From Stomoxys calcitrans (lineage: Eukaryota; Arthropoda; Insecta; Diptera; Muscidae), in contig NC_081552.1 of NCBI RefSeq assembly GCF_963082655.1, positions 189,298,075 to 189,362,074 on the forward strand: 64,000 bases of DNA. The letters run 5' to 3'. The notes under the pieces are model-generated. The model was not told where the DNA came from. It saw only the letters and a program-made list of their open reading frames with translations, and searched no databases. Below, piece after piece: positions 36,360 through 46,743 of this stretch. A program made the translations under genes and the position numbers. Numbering within the stretch: position 1 is the stretch's first letter; the number at the start of each line of letters is the position of its first letter.

Positions 36360-37735
36360 TCGAACGAGTCACATTACCATTCTCTGAGATCTGGTTTGTT
36401 TGAAAATTAAGGTAATGAGAAGTGCTTTTTAGGGGAGGGATGACACCTCATATATTTCGACTCAAGTATGGGTATCAAATTCGTGATCCACCCGCAAATC
36501 CCTTTAATTTGAGCCCAATATTCCCATGGTCGGTAAATATGAACCATTTGGAGCTGGGCGAGAAACGGCATTCTTCGATTCCAAATTCGTTCTTTTCTCC
36601 CTTTATTCTCTTAAGGGCGCACCCCAAACACTTGGCTCCAAAATTGAATATCAAATTAGTTTTCAACTCTCAAATACTTTTCATTTGAGTCCCATAGTGT
36701 CATAATGGGTCAATACACATATTTTACGTATTTTAAAGAGGAAGAGCGCCATCTAGACTTGAACGCAAATTTTTATGTCATATTCGTAATCCACTTCCAA
36801 ATACTTTGCCTTTGAGTCCCATATAGCCATGGTCGGCTAATATGCCTAATTGGGGTATTTGGGTGTGGGGCGACCTCCCATTGCTTGGATCAAATTTTTT
36901 ATGCCATATTTGTTATCTACTGACGAATATTTTTCATTTGAGTCCCATATTGACATGAACGTCGAAAAAATCGTTTTAGAGGAGTTTTGTGGTTGGGACG
37001 GGCCGCACGTTACTTGGACCCAAATTTTAATACGATATTCGTTTTCTAGTTTCCAATATCCTTCATTTGATATCCATATTGTGCCTACCGATCCACTTTT
37101 GGTTTGGGTGGCGTTTTGTGAAAGGGAAAGGGTCCGCCACCCTCCGATATCCACAAATAATATAGCCTATGTTTCCTTTCAGACAAACCTCCAGAATTTT
37201 TGAAAATGTTAAGAAAATAGATTCGGCAGTTTTTGAGTTTACGGAACAAACAAACAAACCGAGTCTCATTTAGTCATGATGGGGTCATATGCCCATTTGG
37301 GGCGTTTTTGGGGGGTGGGGTGATCCCCTACACTTCGATCTGATTTTTTATGCCAGATTCGTAATCTACTCTCGAATACCTTTCAATTATGCCCCATATT
37401 GATATGGGCGTTCAATTTGTCTGCTTTTACAAGTTTTAGAGTTAGGGTGACTTCCTGGGTACTTGGACCCAATTTTTAATACCATATTCGTAATCTACTC
37501 TTCAATACATTTCATTTGATATCCATATTGTCCTTATCGGTCCACTTTTGGTTTTGGATGGTGTTTTCAGGGTAACGAGGGAGGGTCCGCCCCCTTCCGA
37601 TAACAACAAATTATAAAGCATATTCCTTCTTCCTGACTATATTCGTAATCTACTTCCGAAAACCTTTCATTTGAGTCCCATATTCTTATGCTCGTCCAAT
37701 AAACCTATTTTAGGATGTTTTGGGGTGGAAGTCAT
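36360..37735 (-). repeat. Helitron-like family block
   Basis: Repeated modules of the 29.9-kb family in minus orientation: 'tttgagtcccatattgacat', 'gtaatctactctcgaatacc' and 'gagggtccgcccccttccga'. A reversed head lies at 37180-37265 ('gaaaatgttaagaaaatag', 'acggaacaaacaaacaaacc'). No 3' CTAG end is defined. Confidence 0.6.
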
Positions 37736-37890
37736 AACAGAAGACAAATTTTAGCCAAATCGGACAAAAATTGCGGCTTCTATTGGCTCAAGAAGTCAAA
37801 TCGAGAGATCGATTTATATGGGAGCTATATCAGGTTATAGACCGATTTGGACCACAGTTGTTAGAAGTCATAACACTACACCACAAAATT
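37736..37890 (-). repeat. DINE-like fragment
   Basis: One unit: 'gcggcttctattggctcaag' and 'tgggagctatatcaggttat'. It meets a plus-orientation element at ~37890. Confidence 0.6.
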
Positions 37891-38697
37891 CGTCCGTCAG
37901 TTGTAATCATGCTACAGTCTTTCAAAATTGAGATACTGAGCTGAAATTTTGCAGAGACTCGTATTTTTTCATACGCAGGTTATGTTATTGGATGAGCCAA
38001 ATCGGACTATATTTGGATATAGCTGCCATATAGACCAATCTACCGATTTAGGGTCTTAGGCTCATAAAAGCAGCAATTATTACTCTATTTCGCTGAAATT
38101 TTAAATTCTGGGTTATTCTAAGCCTCCCGACATCCGACCTAAATATGATTCAGATCGGACTATATTTAGATATGGCTGCCATATAGACCGATTGCCGATT
38201 ACGGGTCTTGAGCCCATAGAAGCCGTAATTATTACCCGATTTCACTGAAATTCTAAATGCCTCAATTATTATCCGATTTCGCTGAAATTTTAAAAAGTGA
38301 GTTGATTAAAGCCTCCCGATATCTCAATCGAATATGGTTCAAATCGGTCTTTTTTCAGATATAGCTGCCATATAGACCGATCTGCCGACTTAGGGTCTTA
38401 AGCCGAATTTGACACAGTGACTTTTGTACTGAGTCTCCCGTCCCCCGACCAGCATATGGTCCAAATCAGACTATATTTACATATAACTTCCATATAGACC
38501 GATCTTTCAACTTAAGATCTTAATCCCATAAAAAGCGGATTTGTTGCCCGATGTCGCTGAAACTGTGACTTTTATAAGAGATCTCGGGACCAGAATGAAA
38601 TTTTATCTGAACATTTACATATTACTATGGATATGGTACAGAAGTACAGGAGGAGGAGAGTTCGGCACGGCCGTACTTAACACGTTTTTACTTGTTT
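37891..38697 (+). repeat. DINE-like element with tail
   Basis: The head has 'cgtccgtcagttgtaatcat' and 'gagatactgagctgaaattt'. About four units have 'tagctgccatatagaccgat'. The tail 'gagttcggcacggccgtact' is followed by 'taacacgtttttacttgttt' ending at 38697. Confidence 0.75.
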
Positions 38698-38769
38698 CAT
38701 TTAGGGTTTTTTATATGGAGTTTGACAGTTGTTCACGTGAAAAACCGAATGGTATATCAACCCAAAAAG

Positions 38770-39059
38770 CGTGTTAAGTTCGGAAGGGCCGAATGTCGGA
38801 AACCAATCACTAGGGATTCTGTTAAAAATTTACACAAACTGAACTTAAGCTGTTGTTACCCTATATGTTCTTGTCTTATGACATGTCACTTTTTATTTAT
38901 CATTGATATTTCAATATTGGTATTTTGTGTCAAAATTGCCAATTTACATTCGATTCACCATTTTTGCTAATACTGAGTGTAGATCTTATTTTTGATGACC
39001 TCACCTAAAAATTTAACAACAGTCCATATTTTAATGCCAAAAAATTGTTACAATTCTGC
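38770..39059 (-). repeat. DINE-like tail scrap and unassigned DNA
   Basis: 'aagcgtgttaagttcggaag' with 'ggccgaatgtcgg' is a minus-orientation tail, about 75 bp from the plus-orientation tail at 38697 (tail-to-tail). The remainder is AT-rich and unassigned. Confidence 0.5.
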
Positions 39060-39479
39060 GAAAGTTGGTCACATCATGTTACGACTTCCAACAACAGTGC
39101 CAAGTACAATCCAAATCGGTCTTTAACCTGATTTAGCTCCGTTCTCCTGATTTGAGATCTTGAACCGCTGGAATTCGCAGTTGTTATACGATTTGTATGA
39201 AATTTTTTACTTAGTGTTGCGTTATGACTTCCAACATCCGTGGAAAGCATGGTCCATACGTAACCTGATATAGCTCCAATATAAACCGATCTCCCAATTA
39301 GTCTTCTACGGCCCCAAATAGATTCAATTTATGTCTGAATTGGCAAAAATGTTGTACGTAAAGTATACATGTGCCCTTGAGCTAAGTTCGTTTGGGTAAA
39401 TTTTTAGTGCAATCCATGGCGGTGGGTTCCCAAGCATCGGTCTAGACCAACTTATGATACGTGTATCATTTTACTTGTT
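39060..39479 (+). repeat. DINE-like element, 3' part
   Basis: Two units ('cagtgccaagtacaatccaa', 'cctgatatagctccaatata') and the tail 'agcatcggtctagaccaact' with 'atcattttacttgtt' ending at 39479. The palindrome is degraded. Confidence 0.65.
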
Positions 39480-39510
39480 AGTACCTTGGTAGAATTTAAG
39501 GACTTGATTC

Positions 39511-39831
39511 TTATCTTCTGAGCATGTCGATTGACTTACATTCAAGTCTTTCCATTTCTCTCGCCATTCTGCGGAATAGATCTTCCTTCTCCTTCCTCAT
39601 CCACCTATACCTGTCCTTTATTTGATGCGTATTCATTTGTTGTATACTTAAAGCCAAGATTTCAGCGTACAACTTAACCACATACATCTCCATCACCTCC
39701 TGACGTACTTATGTGAGAACTCTTGTTATGCCAAAAATGAGCTTCTCGTGTCTTAAATTAAAAACTCCTATTTCATTTAGCCGTTGAAGCGGAAACACCA
39801 ACTTAACACCATTGACCAAAAATCCCACCAT
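39511..39831 (-). pseudogene. Unrecognised reading frame of ~106 codons broken by one stop
   Basis: On the minus strand an ATG at 39831 opens 40 codons (MVGFLVNGVKLVFPLQRLNE...) to a TAA at 39711-39709. The same frame then continues about 65 codons (VRQEVMEMYVVKLYAEILAL..., basic/acidic 'DRYRWMRKEKEDLFRRMARE') to a stop at ~39511. I recognise no domain. The second part is Lys/Arg/Glu-rich and probably helical. A 'cag/ga' acceptor-like site precedes EVMEM and a 'gtaagt' donor-like site follows 'RLEC', so a small exon, a dead gene or a chance frame are all possible. Confidence 0.25.
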
Positions 39832-40702
39832 CACTCACTAGGAGGGATTTAAAGGCTAATTTTGATTGTTCCCAGAGTATTAGAAACCAATAAAGCGTAA
39901 AATTCTATTAACTGCTAAATCTTGGGTAAATTGATGTTTTTCCAACTGGTCTTTATAAACGTTTATGGATCTCCCAACCCCACTCCCCTGTGTGTGCCAA
40001 GCACCCATGAATACATACTTGTGCACGTGCCTCTGTTTTGGCCTAAGGCTTTTAGGTTGGAAAAACGTCTTATTTCCTGTTTGCCTCGCTAATGGTTGTT
40101 TTCGCTTCCGGTCATTGAAATGTTACGTTCAACATGACCATGGGCATAGCTGCATAGTTGCGTTAAACCGCAAACATGGCTAGTCAGCAAAGCATCGTTA
40201 GAGAGCAGATCTGCTGCCATCAACAGTTCCCATGACTGCCTTCATTTCTTGGTATTCTTTGATTCTCCAATGTTGTTACCACAGGTTTAGAGCTTGTGTT
40301 GCCTTTTCAGAAACTTTTCTCGTTTTTCTCCATACAGTTGGCTGCCTGTCATTGTGCATTGTTGTTGTTGTTGTTGTGCCAACGACAATTGAAATAATAA
40401 GCCAAGGCGGCGATAAGATTAATGATTATGGCTTTTTACTATGCTCCCCCTCTCCAAGTACCAGGAGGAGTATTGCCTTACTGTTCTGACAGCAGTGAAG
40501 AGAATATATTTGTTTCCTTTTATTGTGCCTGCCTTGAAGTGGGTTGCATTGGGTTTTCCCTTTTCTTGAGGGTTTCTGGTTCTAGTGGTGGTAGTGGTGG
40601 TGGTGGCGGTGGGTGGTTACTGATGATGTCTGTTTTTGATTGAAATTAATTATAAAGTGTGCAATTTAGTGAAATGTTATTGTACATTATGAGAATTTGG
40701 TT
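39832..40702. other. Single-copy-looking DNA, no gene supported
   Basis: It contains a (GTT)n tract (~40361-40377) and a GGT-rich stretch (~40582-40612) that creates glycine-rich frames. No domain was recognised. Confidence 0.45.
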
Positions 40703-41870
40703 TTATTAGGAGACTATCTGGACGGGGCCCGCTCCGCAGCGCCTTCTTTTACTTTATATGGAACAAAATTATCCCTTGAATATTTATTTTCGACAATTAG
40801 AGAGCTTTTAGTGAATACCATGCTACGAAAATAGTAAATGTATATCGCTTGACTAACAGCATAACAATGTGGAAGGGGTAGACCCCCAGAAAATCCCGAA
40901 AGTCAGTATCAATTTCGTGCTCTACTCCCCAATAACTTTCATTTGAGCCCCACATTGACATGGTTGGTAAAAATGCCCGATTTAAGGGAGTTTTGGTGAG
41001 TGGGGTGATTCCCCAAACACTTAGCCCTGAAAATATATCAACATCGTTCTCTACTTTCAAATATCATTTATTTGAACCCCATATTGGTCTCAAAATTCGA
41101 TATTAAATTCGCTTTCTTATCTCAAATGCCTTTCATGAAAACCCTTTAAATCAAAAGTCAGCAAATATGTCCGATTTGGGGTATGAACCCACTGTCTTGA
41201 AGACCCAAATTGTCTTAGTGTGCAAATACGACCTATTAGGGGGTTGTTATGGTGGTGAGATGTCCCCTAGACAGTTGGTCCCGATTGTTGATATCAGATT
41301 CGTGGTTTACTCCAAATACCTTTCATTCGAGCCTCATATTTCCATAGTCGGAAAACATGACCAGTTTGGGGCATGGGGCAGCAGTTCAGGGACTTGTTCT
41401 ACTCTAAAATACCTCTTATTACAGCCCCATTTTGGAATGGTTAGCAAATACGTCCTATATAAGTGGTTTTATGGGGGTGGGCTTTATGGTGAGCCATAAA
41501 CTCTTTTCCGAATATTGATTTCAAATTCTTGCTTTACCCCATATAGCTATGGCCGTAAATTTGCCCTTTTTTGAGGGGTTTTTGGTTTTTGTGCGGCCCC
41601 CTATATTTGGATATCAGATTCGTATTCTACGCTCAAATACATTTTATTTAAGCCCCATATTGCCATGGTCATTATATTAGTCCTGTTTGGGGAAAAAGTG
41701 GACCCCCAGAAACTTGGTCCCACATTTGGATATCAGATTCGTATTCTACTCACAAATACCTTTCATTTGAGTCCCATATTGTCGTGATTGGTCTAAATAT
41801 ATATTTGGTAGGTTTTAGGGTGGGGCGTACCTCATCCGAAATTTGAATACCAAATTTTTCTTTTTAGGTT
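40703..41870 (-). repeat. Helitron-like element, minus orientation
   Basis: The left edge carries the reversed 3' end: 'gacggggcccgctccgcagc' and 'gccttctttt' at 40718-40750. Modules follow: 'tttgagccccacattgacat', 'cccatattgccatggtc' and 'gatatcagattcgtattcta', each several times at ~100-130-bp spacing. No coding potential. Confidence 0.6.
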
Positions 41871-41874
41871 ACTA

Positions 41875-42967
41875 TAAGAGAGCACACAAAATTTCGCTTA
41901 AATCGCACCACCCATCACCGAAATGGGAGAACTGAACAAGGATAATCGATAGACCGGTTTATATGGGAGCTATATCAGGTTATAGACTGATGTCGATTGT
42001 ACTTGGCACAGCTTTTGAAAGTCATAGCAAAACACTTTGTGCAAAATTTCAGCTAAATCGGACAAACTTGCAGCTTGTAAGAACTCAAGAAGTCAAATCG
42101 GCAAATAGGTTTATATGGGAGCTGCACCAGGTTATAGACCGATTTGGACTTACATAGTACAGTTGTTGAAAATCATAAGAGAACACTATGTGCAAAATTT
42201 CAGCCAAATCGGACAAAACCTGCGGCTTTCAGGGGCTCAAGAAGATTTAATTATTTTAAACCGTACTTGGCACAGTTTTTCGAAGTCATAACACACCACC
42301 GTAGCGCAGAGGTTAGCACGTCCACCTATCACGATGCACGCCTGGGTTTGAACTCTGGCGAGACCATCAGAAACAATTTTCAACGGTGGTTTTTCCCTCC
42401 TAATGCTAGCAACATTTGTGAGGTACTATGCAATGTTAAACTGCTCTCCAAAGAGATGTCGCACTGCGGCACACCGTTAGGACTCGGCTATCATTGAGCT
42501 CAAAATTGAATCGGACTGCACTCATTGATATGTGAGAAGTTTGCCCCTGTTCCTTAGTAGAATGTTCATGGGCAAAATTTGCATTTCCAACACACCACTA
42601 CATGCAAAATTTGAGCCAAATCGGATAAAAATTGCGGCTCTTGAGGGCTCTAGAATTCAAATCGGGAGATCGGTTTACATGGAAGCTGCTTTAGGTTATT
42701 GACCAATTTCGACCGTGCTTTCTTGGAAGTCGTAACACATTACCCCATGCAAAATTTCGGCCTAATCGGACAAAAATTGCAGCTTCCAGGAGTCAAATCG
42801 AGAGATCGGAGTATATGGGAGCTATATCAGGATATAGACCGATTTCGACCGTACTTGGAACAGTTCTTGGAAGTCGTAACAGATTACCGCATGTACAGTT
42901 TCGGCCAAATCGGACAAAAATTGCGGATTCCAGGGGCTTAAGAAGTCAAATCGGGAGATCGTTTTAT
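41875..42967 (-). repeat. DINE-like element interrupted by a SINE
   Basis: About six units have 'gggagctatatcaggttata', 'gcaaaatttcagccaaatcg' and 'gaagtcaaatcgggagatcg'. It is split by a SINE at 42300-42588 that carries a perfect target-site duplication. The unit phase continues on either side. Confidence 0.75.
42290..42598 (+). mobile_element. SINE with perfect 10-bp target-site duplication
   Basis: The element (42300-42588) is flanked on both sides by 'aacacaccac' (42290-42299 and 42589-42598). It has the A-box region 'gtagcgcagaggttagca' (42301-42318), a decayed B box 'gggtttgaactc' (~42343), the conserved body and the end 'gggcaaaatttgcatttcc'. The duplication shows target-primed retrotransposition into a DINE-like unit. 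The mobilising LINE is unknown. Confidence 0.9.
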
Positions 42968-43240
42968 ATAGTCGTCTTCTCACGATGCGGATCTCTCCAT
43001 AGGATTTACGTCGTCCAGCCGACAGTTTTGCACTTCCACAATGCACAGTACATGTAAAACAGATGATGTTGAGGGCTTGTACAGTGGGATAGAATCGAAA
43101 AAAACTAGTAGAAATATACCGTTTGAGAACGGAGAGAGAGTTCGTCACTCGCGCCCTCCGACTCGGACTGTGTCGCCCCGAAAGGCTTCGTATTAACCAG
43201 CCTTATTGTCGGCTGACCTTTGGCCTTCACAGAGAAATAA
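42968..43240 (-). pseudogene. RT/RNase H non-LTR fragment, minus strand
   Basis: It matches 33985-34160 and 25035-25160: 'gtcttctcacgatgcggatc', 'ctccataggattt', 'ctcggactgtgtcgccccga' and 'aggcttcgtattaaccagcc' (reverse of the 'NPKPFGSTQSEL' coding region). A ~90-bp unrelated stretch splits it at ~43040-43130. Confidence 0.65.
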
Positions 43241-44601
43241 GTCTCCTGCCCATCACACACAAAATTCTATCGAGTGTTCTGTGTGGAGTACTACATCCAA
43301 CGTCTTCGAGATAATTGGACTTTCGAACTGGCAAATCTACTTTAGACCAGACATTCACACTTCGCCAAATTCTGAAAAGACCGGCATTTATCATCTATTA
43401 GTTTACTACAAAACCACTTTCAATTCTGTGGATTAAATGGAAACCTCTCTTAAGCTCTGTCAGTGGTAGCAGTAATTTGCTTAGCAACAATGTGAGTGTT
43501 CCCCCACATTGTATAAAAGTTTCCTTTAAAGATAAACGAACTGCAACATCTCCATTATCTTTAAATGAAGTTCTGGCCTTAATTTCACTTGTCGCAACTG
43601 CAAAAACAACATTTCAAGTGTTAAAACTCCTGCTGTGAGAATTTTTATTCATCTTAGCACTTGGCGGCATAAAACCATGCTACTGCAATGCAGAGAAAGG
43701 CCACGAATATCAAAAGCAACAGCTACAACAGTGACAATGAAGGCGACAGGATACTTTTCCTATACCAAATTACCACGTCCAGCTCATACACACGCACACA
43801 GCCACACAAAAAAGGGGACACACCCTTATCTGGATGTGTCATGGCGAAAACTTGGTTAACTGAATACCTTCCTTAACTTTGGGTAGCCAACACCCATTTA
43901 GCCAACTCTGCACCATGGCATGATGGCCATGTAGTTGTTCAATGTGTGCGTGTGTGTTAGCCTGCACTAAGGGGGTCCTGCTGGTTCTGGTGCTGATGCT
44001 ACTGCTGCTGCACACAATAATTCAAAAACAGCTTTGGTCGAAAGTTGCCGCCTTTTCTCGTAGCTGTCACTCACATGCCCCGTATACTTCTCAAACTTTA
44101 GAGCAACATTTTCATTCGTCTCTCAATACAAAAGTAAAAGAGTTCGTGAGTGTATGGGAGTATTTCTGCCTGGTTGTATGTGCAAGCAAACCATTTTTGC
44201 CTTACCATCAAGTCCATCGTTCAATGTGTCCTTTAACGTTACTTCTACTAAATGAAGCCACATCAGCGAACTATGCGAAAGTGCAGAATGGGAAATGACG
44301 GACGGCTCTTCGATGATTGTATCAAATAACCATTTGTATTTGTTCTGCAATCAATTTGCAACAAATTATCCTTGTTTTTCCTCATTTCACCATGGCCAAA
44401 GTAAGCGTCTAGGATATGGGTTTTCATGCAGGCGGCACTCATACACTCATAGTCTGCGTGTGTTTGTCTTATTTCTTGTTTTAAGTCAGCTCTTCCATGT
44501 ACAGAACGAAGGCTATCTGGCAATGATGTAGCCAACAGACAATTTTGAGCCTTTCAATAGAAGGCTGATAAATTTCTAGTTATATGAAATTGACATGTAA
44601 A
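43241..44601. other. Single-copy-looking DNA, no gene supported
   Basis: No repeat family or domain was recognised. Several frames of about 60-118 codons occur on both strands (for example 43942-44298), but they have simple-sequence or Leu/Cys-rich content and no supporting splice or motif evidence. Confidence 0.45.
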
Positions 44602-45592
44602 TGGTAAGTAAGAGCGTGGTAAGTTCGGTCGCGCCGAATCTTATATACCATCCGCCATGGATCGCATTTGTCGAGTTCTTTGAGCGGTGACTCTTTTTAG
44701 GCGAACAAAGAATAATGGATAAGAATTGTTATGCTATTGGAGCTATATCAAGTTATAGTCCGATTCGAACCATACATAAATTGAATGGTGAAGACCATAG
44801 TGGAAGTCATTCGGATAAGAATTGCGCCGTGTAGGAGCTCAAGAAGCATAATCGGGAGATCGGTTTATATGGGGTCTGTATCAGGCTATAGATCCCTTCA
44901 GACCATATTGAAGAAGTATGTTTGGAGGCCACCGTAGCTGAGAGGCTAGCATGTCCGCCTATGATGCTGAACGCCAGGGTTCGAATCCTGGCGAGACCGT
45001 CAGAAAAAATTGTCAGCGGTGGTTTTCCCCTCCTAATGCTGGCAACATTTGTGAGATACTATGCCATGTAAAACTTCTCTCCAAAGAAGTGTCGCACTGC
45101 GGCACGCCGTTCGGACTCGGCTATAAAAAGCTCATTGAGCTTAAACTTGAATCGGTCTGCACTCATTGATATGTGGGAAGTTTGCTTCTGTTCTTTAGTG
45201 GAATGTTCATTGGCAAAATTTGTATTTGTTTTTGTTGTATATTGAAGGTCATGGGAGAAGCCGTTGTGCAAAATTTCAGCCATATTAAAGTCAAGCAGCC
45301 AAGATCCGTTTATATGGCAGCTATATTAGGTTAAAGACCGATTTGAACCATACGTAACACAGTTTTTGGATGTCATAACAAAACACTTCATGCAAAATTT
45401 CAGCCAAATCGGATAAGAATTGCGCCCTCTAGGGGCTCAAGAACCCACCAACCTACACTGATAAGAAGTATTAGTGCAAAATTTCAAGCGCCTAGCTTCA
45501 CTCCTTCGAAAGTTAGCGTGCTTTCGACAGACTCATTACTATCAAGAATGACGAAATAAGTATACCCCAATCCTATGGTGAATACTAATTGT
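44602..45592 (-). repeat. DINE-like element interrupted by a SINE
   Basis: The reverse tail is 'gtaagtaagagcgtggtaag' with palindrome 'ttcggtcgcgccgaa' (44623-44637). Units have 'ttggagctatatcaagttat', and the head ends at ~45590 ('agtataccccaatcctatgg'). A SINE lies at 44924-45228. Confidence 0.75.
44924..45228 (+). mobile_element. tRNA-derived SINE, full-length
   Basis: It has 'ggaggccaccgtagctgaga' (A-box region) and a perfect B box 'gggttcgaatcctgg' (44978-44992), then 'gtcagcggtggttttcccct', 'cactgcggcacgccgttcgg' and the 3' end 'cattggcaaaatttgtattt'. The best-preserved B box of the set. The target-site duplication is not clear. Confidence 0.85.
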
Positions 45593-45732
45593 GTTGTGAA
45601 GTTCCATCTTTAAAATAAAGTCTTTCTATTTGAGTACTACATGTCCATAGATTAGGTAGGACACACCATCAAAGAGAGTTACTCAAAGACCCGTTTGGTA
45701 CTACAGAGAAAAGAAGTGTAAGTGAGAAATTT

Positions 45733-46062
45733 AAACAAGTAAAGGTCGAATATCAGTTGGCTTTAACCAACTCACTATTTAAAATTTCACCGAAATCTCA
45801 TAATAATTGTGGCTTTTATGAGCTCAAGACCCTCAAGCTGCACATCTCTCTATAAGCAGCTATATCTGAATATAGACCGGTCTGAATCGGATGTCGGGAG
45901 GCTTAAAAAAATCTTTTTTTTTCAATTTCATCGAAATCGGATAATAAATGCGCCTGTAACGCGCTTAAGACCCTAAATCGCCAGATCGGTCTATATGGCA
46001 GCTATATCTATATATAGTCCGATTTGTCCCATTCTAGAACTTAACCTGCTTATAGAAGAAAT
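45733..46062 (-). repeat. DINE-like element, minus, head-to-head with the next
   Basis: It begins with the reverse end 'aacaagtaaaggtcgaatat'. Two units have 'tctatatggcagctatatct', and the copy stops where a plus-orientation head begins. Confidence 0.65.
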
Positions 46063-46736
46063 ACCCACCACCATAGGATGCTAGTCATTCCGATTGTAAG
46101 ACCTCGAAATATTCGTCTAAGACCCCTAAAGTGTATATCGTCTCGATTAAGCCATGTCCGTCCGTCTGCCGAAATCAAGAAAGTGTTCGAACGCCTAAAG
46201 CTAACCATTTGAAATTTTACACAGATACTTAATATTAATGTAGGTCATTGGGGATTGCAAATGGGCCATATCGGTTCAGATTTAGATATAGCTCCCATAT
46301 AAACCGATCTGCCGATTTGACTTCTTAAGCCTTTGGAAGCCGCAATTTTTGTCCGATTTGGCTGGAAATGTTTAAATGTACTGTTATGTTACGAATTCCA
46401 ACAATTGTGCCAATTAAGGTCCGAATTGATCTATAACCTGATATAGCTTCCATATAAACCGATCTCCCGATTTGACTTCTTGAGTTCTTAAAAAGCCGCA
46501 ATTTTTGTCCGATTTGGCTGATATTTTGTATGATATAGCTCCCATGTAAACCGGTCTCTGGATCATCTTTATTCGGTTCCTAGAAGCTTTAACTTTTGCA
46601 GGTTTGACAGAAATTTCGTATGTATAATAAAATTATGCCCTTCAACTAAATTTATTTTGTATAAATTTTTAGCAGAATCCATGGTGGGGGTTCCCAAGAT
46701 TCGGCCCGGTAAAACTAAGCACGCTTTTACTTGTTT
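46063..46736 (+). repeat. DINE-like element, complete-looking short copy
   Basis: The head is 'ataggatgctagtcattccg', 'cgaaatattcgtctaagacc' and 'catgtccgtccgtctgccga'. Units have 'tatagctcccatataaaccg'. The tail is 'aagattcggcccggtaaaac' with 'cgcttttacttgttt' ending at 46736. Both ends are visible, about 675 bp in all. Confidence 0.75.
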
Positions 46737-46743
46737 TAAATTT

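Noticed and set aside
40579..40620. Glycine-rich protein suggested by GGT repeats
   Set aside because: The frame is produced by a short simple-sequence tract without any supporting exon structure.
43942..44298. 118-codon frame as a host gene
   Set aside because: Low-complexity Leu-rich start, no domain or splice support, overlapping frames of similar length on the other strand.
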